Assembly (NCBI GenBank): GCA_002478545.1
Contig: DLOY01000070.1
Location: 1,374 to 6,548 of the forward strand
Length of the DNA: 5,175 nt
Reading direction: 5' to 3'
Source: Micrococcales bacterium UBA7472
Lineage (GTDB): Bacteria; Actinomycetota; Actinomycetes; Actinomycetales; Microbacteriaceae
Position 1 is the first letter of the stretch. Each line of letters starts with the position of its first letter. The translations under genes were made by a program, and so were the position numbers. The notes beneath the pieces are model-generated. The model saw only the letters and a list, made by a program, of their open reading frames with translations. It had not been told where the DNA came from and did not search any database. Shown piece after piece: positions 1 through 5,175 of the stretch.

Positions 1-2900
1 AGACTGGCCACTTCACCTCGTGCCTTGTCTTGAAACTTGCTCTTGAGCGCTGCAAGATCTGTTCCGAGCCCAAGCTGCTTGCCCTTGGCATCCACCACGC
101 GATAGGTCATTCGAAGTGAAGTCGGAAGCTTTTCCAAATCAAAGTCCGTAGCTTGAATTGGCACTGAGCTCAGCTCTCGCAGGGTCTTTGCAAGTAGCTC
201 AAGGAGTTGCCCATTTGGAACTTCCGGCAAAACCTCGAGCGCCTTTCTAGCCCAATCGTTGGCTGGCACCACAAACTTTCGAAGCTGCTTGGGTAGCGAT
301 CTAATTAGCTCGGTAACCAAATCTTGGCGCATACCCGGCACCAGCCATTCAAAGGGATCCGAGGTCAATCTGGCCAACACCGCGAGTGGGACATCTACTG
401 TGACGCCATCATCAATTGCACCCGGGTCAAACTTGTAGTTCAGATCAAACTGCTGCCCCTCATAGGGGAAAGACTTTGGTAAGTCGAACTCGGTTGGCTC
501 CTCGACCTCGTTCTCGTAGAGCTTTTCAACGCTTAGATCCAGTAGGTCTGGCCTTTCCAGCTTGGCCTTGCGCCACCAACCTTCAAAGCTTCTGGTTGAG
601 TAAACATCGAGTGGGATGCGGTTATTAAAAAACCTAAACAGTTCGTTCTCCGATGGCACCAACTCTGGTTTCCGAGATCTCTCTGCTCGCTCCGCGAGTT
701 CCTCCAAAAAGACCTTGTTGCGCTTTTCAAACTGCTGCGGTGAATCCCATTCGCCATAGACCAGGGCGTGCCTGATAAACAGCTCACGCGCCACCAGCTC
801 ATCAATTCTTGAATACTGCAGCTTGCGGTTTTCAACGATTGCGATGCCGTAAAGCAGAACCCGCTCATTAGCGACAACCGAGCCAAGTTTCTTCTCCCAG
901 TGCGGCTCAGAAAAACTTCGTTTGCAAAGATCGCCGGCCAACTCCTCTGCCCACTCGGGTTTGATCTCGGCGTTCATGCGGGCAAAGAGCCTGCTGGTTT
1001 CAACTAGCTCAGCCGAAATTATTGCCTGCGGTGGTTTTTTTGCGAGCGCCGACCCAGGGAAGATGTAGAACTTCTTGCCACCTGACCCGGCGTACTCCGC
1101 AGGCCCCCTATTGGGCTTTGCTTTGCCGTTTTGCCAGATTGGTTTTTGCTCCTGCTTGATACCGATTTGAGATAGCAGGCCGGCAAGCAGGCACTGGTGA
1201 ATCCCATCCGGGTCTTTTCTTCTACCTCTAAGCTCCATGCCCAAGGGCTTAGCGAGTGACTGCAGCTGTCGCATTAGGTCCTGCCACTCCCTCACTCGCA
1301 AATAGTTGAGATACTCAGATTTGCAAAGTCTTCTAAATGCCGATGATGAGAGTTTTTGCTGCTGATCTTCTATGTAGTTATAAAGATTGAGCAGCGATAA
1401 AAAGTCTGAGGTTTGATCTTGAAATCTGGCATGCAGGGCATCTGCCTGAACGCGCTTTTCCGCAGGCCGCTCTCTTGGATCTTGAATAGTCAGGCCTGCA
1501 ACAATCGCCATCACTTCGCGCACCAGGTTCTTCTTTTGAGCCTCGAGCAGCATCCGGGCAAACCTGGGTTCAATCGGTAGTCTTGCAAGCTTTTTACCCA
1601 CCTCGGTGAGTACCACCTCTTTGGGGTTCTCAATGGCTCCCAGCTCGACCAGTAGCCCTAGACCATCTCTGACTCCCCTGCCATCGGGTGCTTGCAAAAA
1701 TGGAAACTCCGCGATGTTGGTGATGCCAAGGGCTGCCGCCTGCAGAATCACCGAAGCCAGATTGGTGCGCAGAATCTCGGGGTCTGTGAACTCACTTCTC
1801 GAGTTGTAGTCCTCTTCGGAGTAGAGCCGGATGACAACTCCAGGTGAGGTTCTTCCGGCACGACCCGCTCTTTGGTTCGCGCTTGCCTGCGAAATGGCTT
1901 CGATCGGCAGCCGTTGCACCTTGGCTCTTGGGCTGTATCGGGAGATTCGTGCGGTCCCGGCATCAATGACGTATTTGATGTTTGGGATAGTCAAGGATGT
2001 TTCCGCCACGTTGGTGGCCAGGATGATGCGTCTTCTGACTCCTGGTCTTGATGAAGTCTCGAACACCCTGTGTTGCTCGGCGGCGGAAAGTCTGCCATAG
2101 AGCGGCAATACCTCAGTTTTGGACGAGATTGCGCCCGAGATGATTCGCCCGCTGATTGCATCCATAGCATCTTTGATCTCAGATTCACCAGAGAGAAACA
2201 CCAGGGTGTCTCCCTCAGGCTCTGAGGCCAACTCATCTAGCGCCGAGATCAGCCCATCCAGGTAGTCGCTAGCAGAGCTCGAGCTGTCGACATCCTCCTC
2301 AGCGCTATCTCGTGCAACCGGACGATAGCGAATTTCAATCGGATAGGTTCTGCCCGAAACCTCGATGATCGGTGCGCCAGAGAAGTGATTGGAAAAGCTC
2401 TCCGGGTCAATGGTTGCCGAGGTGATGATCAGCTTTAGATCAGGGCGCTTGGGAAGTAACTGCTTCAGATAGCCAAGCAGGAAGTCGATGTTTAGGCTTC
2501 GCTCATGGGCCTCATCGATAATCACGGTGTCGTAGCGCTTGAGTAGCGGATCCTGCTGAATTGCATTTAGCAGGATGCCGTCAGTCATCACCTTGACTTG
2601 AGTCTTATCCGATGCCTTATCGGTGAATCGCACCTGATAACCAACCAGATCGCCAAGTGAAACTCCGAGCTCCTCTGCAATGCGTTCGGCAACCGAGCGA
2701 GCAGCGATTCGTCTTGGCTGGGTGTGAGCGATCTTCTTGCGCCCAAGCTCTAGACACATCTTGGGCAGCTGAGTGGTTTTACCGGAACCTGTGGCTCCGG
2801 CAATCACCACTACCTGGTTTGCCTTTATCGCTTCCAGAATGTCCAGCCTGCGACCAGCAACCGGAAGGTCTTCCGGATAACTGATCTTCGGCTCAGGCAT
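1..2900 (-). CDS. hrpA: ATP-dependent RNA helicase HrpA, DEAH box (C-terminus beyond window)
   Basis: DEAH-box RNA helicase of the HrpA family, a cytoplasmic NTP-driven enzyme acting on structured RNA; E. coli HrpA is linked to mRNA processing and rescue of stalled or collided ribosomes. The frame is open without a stop for 966 codons and runs off the left edge. Visible motifs: Walker A GATGSGKT (residues 35-42), motif Ia TQPRR (60-64), DEAH (129-132), SAT (161-163), motif V ATNVAETSLTIP (295-306) and motif VI QRAGRAGR (343-350). Winged-helix and HA2-like regions follow to about residue 650, then the DUF3418-type C-terminal region, including FEGWW at 772-776. HrpA proteins are usually about 1300 residues, so roughly 300 are probably missing here. 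The ATG is fixed by an in-frame TAG at 2907-2909. Only a weak GAGAG precedes it. It lies 24 bases after the aminotransferase stop, so co-transcription is likely. No frameshift was seen. Confidence 0.96.
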   Translation of the reverse strand, partial: MPEPKISYPEDLPVAGRRLDILEAIKANQVVVIAGATGSGKTTQLPKMCLELGRKKIAHTQPRRIAARSVAERIAEELGVSLGDLVGYQVRFTDKASDKTQVKVMTDGILLNAIQQDPLLKRYDTVIIDEAHERSLNIDFLLGYLKQLLPKRPDLKLIITSATIDPESFSNHFSGAPIIEVSGRTYPIEIRYRPVARDSAEEDVDSSSSASDYLDGLISALDELASEPEGDTLVFLSGESEIKDAMDAISGRIISGAISSKTEVLPLYGRLSAAEQHRVFETSSRPGVRRRIILATNVAETSLTIPNIKYVIDAGTARISRYSPRAKVQRLPIEAISQASANQRAGRAGRTSPGVVIRLYSEEDYNSRSEFTDPEILRTNLASVILQAAALGITNIAEFPFLQAPDGRGVRDGLGLLVELGAIENPKEVVLTEVGKKLARLPIEPRFARMLLEAQKKNLVREVMAIVAGLTIQDPRERPAEKRVQADALHARFQDQTSDFLSLLNLYNYIEDQQQKLSSSAFRRLCKSEYLNYLRVREWQDLMRQLQSLAKPLGMELRGRRKDPDGIHQCLLAGLLSQIGIKQEQKPIWQNGKAKPNRGPAEYAGSGGKKFYIFPGSALAKKPPQAIISAELVETSRLFARMNAEIKPEWAEELAGDLCKRSFSEPHWEKKLGSVVANERVLLYGIAIVENRKLQYSRIDELVARELFIRHALVYGEWDSPQQFEKRNKVFLEELAERAERSRKPELVPSENELFRFFNNRIPLDVYSTRSFEGWWRKAKLERPDLLDLSVEKLYENEVEEPTEFDLPKSFPYEGQQFDLNYKFDPGAIDDGVTVDVPLAVLARLTSDPFEWLVPGMRQDLVTELIRSLPKQLRKFVVPANDWARKALEVLPEVPNGQLLELLAKTLRELSSVPIQATDFDLEKLPTSLRMTYRVVDAKGKQLGLGTDLAALKSKFQDKARGEVAS

Positions 2901-2912
2901 AGCTCTCTATGC
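2897..2912 (-). promoter_or_regulatory. Perfect hairpin enclosing the hrpA start codon
   Basis: On the minus strand the sequence reads GCATAG-AGAG-CTATGC, a perfect 6-bp inverted repeat with a 4-base loop. The helicase ATG (2900-2898) is inside the 3' arm, and the only purine-rich candidate ribosome binding site (GAGAG) spans the end of the 5' arm and the loop. If it folds in the mRNA, it would hide the start codon until a ribosome leaving the upstream aminotransferase stop (2925-2927) opens it. That would make helicase translation coupled to the upstream gene. The repeat is seen directly. The regulatory role is inference, and a six-pair stem can occur by chance. Confidence 0.4.
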
Positions 2913-2924
2913 TACGGCCGAGCG

Positions 2925-4331
2925 CTAGCTGCGGAGTGCTTTGGCTAGCTCACGGGTTGACTCGATGAGCTTGTCCATGTCCTTGCGGGTGTGGGCAAAG
3001 GAAACCAACCACTGCTCGTCAAGCCCCGGAGGGGTGATGATGCCGCGGTTGATGCCCCACAGCCAGCTCAGCTCAGCGACCTCAAAGTCGGTGGTCTTGA
3101 AATCGCGGTAGTTGCGCACCGCACTTGGCGACCAGATCATTGCACCCTTGACACCAAAGCCAACCGTGTGAGCCGGTAGCTGGTACTCGTTGATGATTTC
3201 ATCGAGCTTTTCCAGGGTGTAGAAGTTGATCGCCTCTGCGCGGTCAAGCGCCGCATCAGTTGCAATCTCATCCACCGCATCCCAAGCGGCCATAACCAAA
3301 GGGTTTCCGTTGTAGGTGCCGTAGTGCGCCATGCGACCATCTACCACTGCATCCATGAACTTCTGCTTGCCACCAAAGGCTGCCACCGGCAATCCACCAC
3401 CGATGCTCTTAGCAAGAGCGATTAGATCTGGCTGGACACCGATCTTCTTGGCAGCACCGGCAACACCAGCGGTCAAACCGGTCTTGACCTCATCGAAGAT
3501 CAAGGCGACGCCGTATTTGTCACAGAGTTCGCGAACACCCTTTAGATAACCCTCATCGGGGAGGATGATCGAGAGGTTCTCGATTACCGGTTCCATCATC
3601 AAGCAGGCCACCGTCGATGCGGTCTGCTCCAACTTGCGCTCTAGGGCGGCTAGATCGTTGTAAGGGACAACGTGAATCTCGCCGGCCTCGACCTCAGCAG
3701 GTATGTACGGGACTGGGTTGTCGGCTGGGCCGATCTTGTCAAGCGATGGCTTAACCGAAACCTGAAGTGGATCGTAGCCACCGTGGTAACCACCCTCGAT
3801 CTTGATTACGCCTTTTTTGCCAGTGACCGCTCTTGCGATACGGATGACATACATCGTTGACTCGGTACCAGAGTTGGTAAAGCGCACCATGTCCAAACCG
3901 AAGCGACGCTTGAGCTTCTCAGCACCAGCGGTAGCAGTTGGCGATGGGGTAACAAACAAGGTGCCAGTCTTGCTCAGAGCGCGCTTCACCTTTCGAACCA
4001 CGTGTGGGTTAAGGTGACCGACCAGCATCGCACCAAAGCCCATGGATAGATCGAGCAGTTTGCGACCATCAACATCGGTCACATACGCACCCTTAGCGCG
4101 GGTTACCGAAATGGGGTATGGGTCCCAGTGCTGAAAGCTAGAGGTCACACCCATCGGCAGTGACTTGGCGGAAATTTGGTTGTGTTGTCCAGAACCTTTA
4201 GTAGTGGCACTGAATCGCTCCCACTCCTTAGCAAGTAGCTCAGCTACTTTTTCTTTATTGAGTGGAGCGTGCCCTGCGGGCACTTTTCTCCAACCGGTAG
4301 GTTCGTGTTTTGGGATCATCTCTTGAGACAC
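2925..4331 (-). CDS. GSAM-like class III PLP-dependent aminotransferase
   Basis: Fold-type I, class III aminotransferase closest in pattern to glutamate-1-semialdehyde aminomutase (HemL), acting in the cytoplasm; the true substrate is not known. Numbered from the longest reading (ATG at 4376): NSGTES at 168-173 for cofactor phosphate binding, YHG at 197-199, FDEVKTG at 294-300 with the Asp that pairs with the PLP ring nitrogen, Lys323 in LAKSIGGGLP as the Schiff-base lysine, and GTYNGNPL at 353-360. All catalytic residues are present. The GTG at 4331 is chosen because AAGGAG lies seven bases upstream; it gives 468 residues. The ATG at 4376 (483 residues) has no ribosome binding site, and its extra 15 residues are polar and low in information. 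Even the shorter form has an N-terminal extension before the usual fold, compared with about 430 residues for HemL. No heme genes are nearby, and GTYNGNPL differs from the GTLSGNP usual in HemL, so I do not name it hemL. Confidence 0.92.
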   Translation of the reverse strand: MSQEMIPKHEPTGWRKVPAGHAPLNKEKVAELLAKEWERFSATTKGSGQHNQISAKSLPMGVTSSFQHWDPYPISVTRAKGAYVTDVDGRKLLDLSMGFGAMLVGHLNPHVVRKVKRALSKTGTLFVTPSPTATAGAEKLKRRFGLDMVRFTNSGTESTMYVIRIARAVTGKKGVIKIEGGYHGGYDPLQVSVKPSLDKIGPADNPVPYIPAEVEAGEIHVVPYNDLAALERKLEQTASTVACLMMEPVIENLSIILPDEGYLKGVRELCDKYGVALIFDEVKTGLTAGVAGAAKKIGVQPDLIALAKSIGGGLPVAAFGGKQKFMDAVVDGRMAHYGTYNGNPLVMAAWDAVDEIATDAALDRAEAINFYTLEKLDEIINEYQLPAHTVGFGVKGAMIWSPSAVRNYRDFKTTDFEVAELSWLWGINRGIITPPGLDEQWLVSFAHTRKDMDKLIESTRELAKALRS

Positions 4332-4479
4332 GGAATCACTCCTTCGTGGATTCCCATTGTCACCCATAATTCGCATTTAGTCGAATTTGAAACCGTTTTG
4401 GCTTAAAAAGAAAACCGATTTTTTCAAAAAGCTACGGATTTCGTTGTTTGGCAGTTACCTTTCGGTTGGTTCCGAAGGC
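4332..4479 (-). promoter_or_regulatory. AT-rich intergenic region, probable promoter of the aminotransferase-hrpA unit
   Basis: This gap of about 150 bases separates the DUF1801 stop from the aminotransferase GTG. The stretch from about 4381 to 4440 is clearly richer in A and T than the coding DNA on either side, with several runs of four to six A or T. On the minus strand a TTGAAA (4429-4434 on the plus strand as tttcaa) resembles a -35 box, but no good -10 sits at the right distance. An AATTAT at 4366-4371 could be a -10 box, but only with a poor -35. I therefore infer a promoter from position and composition and do not fix its elements. Confidence 0.35.
4339..4344 (-). promoter_or_regulatory. 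Strong Shine-Dalgarno for the aminotransferase GTG start
   Basis: The minus strand reads AAGGAG, then seven bases (TGATTCC), then GTG at 4331-4329. This is a perfect anti-16S complement at ideal spacing. It lies inside the longer reading that starts with ATG at 4376, which has no comparable site, and so it decides the start in favour of GTG. Confidence 0.8.
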
Positions 4480-4485
4480 TCAACG
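4442..4485 (-). terminator. Stem-loop at the end of the DUF1801 gene, possible weak terminator
   Basis: Two bases after the DUF1801 TGA, the minus strand has CCTTCGG, loop AACCAA, then CCGAAAGG (4478-4458), a seven-pair stem with one bulged base. An outer five-base arm pair, CGTTG and CAACG (4481-4485 and 4442-4446), could extend it across the stop codon. No T run follows directly; the nearest T-rich stretch is about 25 bases downstream. It is therefore not a canonical intrinsic terminator. It could instead protect the 3' end or be chance. Confidence 0.3.
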
Positions 4486-4929
4486 ATTTACCCTCGCAGC
4501 CAAATACATCGCCGAAAACTCTGTCGGGGTCAATAGCCCACAGGCCCAACTGATGGTTTCAAGATCAGCTCCATCGATTGTTTTGAATCGAACGCAGGAC
4601 TTACCCATGTCTAACTTTTTGCCACTTAGTTGCCACCTGGAGTGAAACTCATCGGTCAGCTCCTGGGATGCATAGATACCCAACAGGTAGATAGAGATGT
4701 AGTTCTTTTGAGAGGCAATCGCCACCGCCGAGAGCGGTTTTTGGTTGTAGGTGGGGCCAGAAATTGATAGCGGGACCTTGTAGCAAATCATCCCCCACTC
4801 GATTGCCTCTTGATAGCCAGCGGGCAGAGCGGCAAGAACTATGTCACGCAGTTGAACTATCTGAGTCCGGCGCTCAGCGCTCAGTTCATCGAGGTAGGCC
4901 TCGACGCTATGAGCGCTGGATGAAACCAA
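4480..4929 (-). CDS. DUF1801 (YdhG-like) domain protein
   Basis: A 149-residue soluble protein that is almost entirely one DUF1801 domain. Supporting features are the N-terminal helix VEAYLDELSAERR (9-21), LPAGYQEAIEWGM (35-47, the conserved WGM segment), a KPL turn at 64-66, the strand KNYISIYL (76-83) and the C-terminal GKSCVRFK (109-116), typical of the family. The biochemical role is not settled. B. subtilis YdhG (Fra) of this family has been described as a frataxin-like iron chaperone, and that label is often copied to relatives, but nothing here shows iron binding. The TTG start is forced: the preceding codon is the TAG of the upstream gene in the same frame, and no other ATG, GTG or TTG occurs before the domain. 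A GGGG about six bases upstream is a weak ribosome binding site. Translational coupling to the small membrane protein is likely. Confidence 0.85.
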   Translation of the reverse strand: MVSSSAHSVEAYLDELSAERRTQIVQLRDIVLAALPAGYQEAIEWGMICYKVPLSISGPTYNQKPLSAVAIASQKNYISIYLLGIYASQELTDEFHSRWQLSGKKLDMGKSCVRFKTIDGADLETISWACGLLTPTEFSAMYLAARVNR

Positions 4930-5175
4930 CTATTTGCCCCACTGATCAGGAGGTCCCAGGAACAGCAGGAAACTAAATAGCGAGACGACAAAGGCAAGCA
5001 ACACAAGAATTAGCAGCACTGGCCTTGCGATGAACCAACGAAATAGAGCATCAAACCAACCCTGATCCCGAGGGTCATCGGACTTGGTGGTTCGCCACTC
5101 ACCTTCGAGAAGACCCTTTTGATCCACCGAACGATCAAATGGCACTGTGGCAAATGGCACTAGCGCCAGTGCAAC
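4930..5175 (-). CDS. Hypothetical protein with C-terminal transmembrane segment (5' end uncertain or outside window)
   Basis: I do not recognise this gene. The frame is open from the right edge to a TAG at 4930-4932, 81 codons. A GTG at 5160 would give 76 residues, but no ribosome binding site precedes it or the GTG at 5145, so the real start probably lies beyond the window. Numbered from that GTG, residues 1-40 are polar and charged (DRSVDQKGLLEGEWRTTKSDD), and 41-46 are basic and aromatic (RWFIAR). Residues 47-69 form a strong single membrane helix, followed by a short PPDQWGK tail. The Arg residues just before the helix suggest that the N-terminal side faces the cytoplasm. It could be a small membrane protein or the tail of a longer one. 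Its stop touches the TTG of the DUF1801 gene. Confidence 0.6.
   Translation of the reverse strand, partial: VALALVPFATVPFDRSVDQKGLLEGEWRTTKSDDPRDQGWFDALFRWFIARPVLLILVLLAFVVSLFSFLLFLGPPDQWGK
5136..5160 (-). repeat. Short in-frame direct repeat (10 bases, twice)
   Basis: GTGCCATTTG on the minus strand occurs twice with a 15-base period (5160-5151 and 5145-5136). Both copies are in the frame of the membrane protein and encode VPF twice (VPFAT, VPFDR). It may be a small tandem duplication of five codons that has partly diverged. Each copy carries a GTG, so it also gives two weak alternative start candidates. Confidence 0.5.

Noticed and set aside
533..886. A 117-codon minus-strand open frame inside the helicase
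   Set aside because: It is out of frame with the helicase, whose frame reads through continuously with DUF3418-type sequence here. The alternative protein has a low-complexity, Ser/Trp/Cys-rich composition typical of a shadow frame.
1606..2236. Overlapping open frames of 67 to 89 codons on both strands (plus 1606-1809 and 1831-2100; minus 1748-1966 and 1991-2236)
   Set aside because: They lie opposite or out of frame with the helicase core, where motifs V and VI are intact in the main frame. None shows a domain or a good ribosome binding site.
2657..2884. Plus-strand 75-codon open frame opposite the helicase N-terminus
   Set aside because: It is antisense to the Walker A region and has no recognisable domain, so it is best explained as a shadow.
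3137..4017. Several 62 to 72 codon open frames over the aminotransferase
   Set aside because: All are antisense or out of frame to a gene with complete catalytic motifs. Their compositions are biased and no start signals support them.
2925..4331. Naming the aminotransferase hemL
   Set aside because: The overall pattern is GSAM-like, but the signature loop differs, the N-terminus is extended and no heme genes are adjacent. The specific name is not supported.
4401..4436. AT-rich stretch with A and T runs that might fold as an intrinsic terminator
   Set aside because: Only short end arms (GCTT with AAGC) and an AAAA/TTTT pairing are possible, with a mismatched interior. There is no GC-rich stem followed by a T run, so I treat it as promoter-like AT-rich spacer.
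4448..4976. Plus-strand open frames at 4448-4645 and 4764-4976 near and opposite the DUF1801 gene
   Set aside because: They overlap a recognisable DUF1801 coding frame on the other strand and show no domain of their own.

Overview
The window holds four genes, all on the minus strand, and reads as ordinary chromosomal DNA of a free-living bacterium. I see no insertion sequence, CRISPR array, tRNA, rRNA or phage gene. The protein style suggests an actinobacterium, possibly a mid-GC, small-genome freshwater or marine Microbacteriaceae-type lineage. The clues are a long HrpA helicase, a GSAM-like class III aminotransferase of a type I associate with actinobacteria, GTG and TTG starts, and mixed GC. 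This assignment is an inference from protein style, not a phylogenetic result.

Reading in the direction of transcription (right to left): the window opens inside a small protein of unknown function (4930-5175, 5' end possibly outside the window) that ends in one strong transmembrane segment. Its TAG stop touches a TTG start for a DUF1801 protein (4480-4929) in the same reading frame, so the two are almost certainly co-transcribed and translationally coupled. A roughly 150-base AT-rich gap follows, with a stem-loop just after the DUF1801 stop and probably the promoter of the next unit.

The second unit begins with a GSAM-like, PLP-dependent class III aminotransferase (2925-4331). A GTG start with an excellent AAGGAG ribosome binding site is preferred over the longest reading, which begins at an ATG at 4376. 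After 24 bases comes a DEAH-box RNA helicase of the HrpA family. Its 966 visible codons run off the left edge, so it is missing its C-terminus and stop codon in this window. Its ATG lies inside a small perfect hairpin.

The pairs show no obvious shared pathway. The helicase acts in RNA and ribosome metabolism and the aminotransferase in amino-group metabolism; the DUF1801 and membrane proteins have no firm function. The most interesting points are local: the hairpin around the helicase start, the single-stop same-frame junction, the corrected aminotransferase start, and an aminotransferase whose signature motifs depart from true HemL. I do not find convincing evidence of a new multi-gene system.
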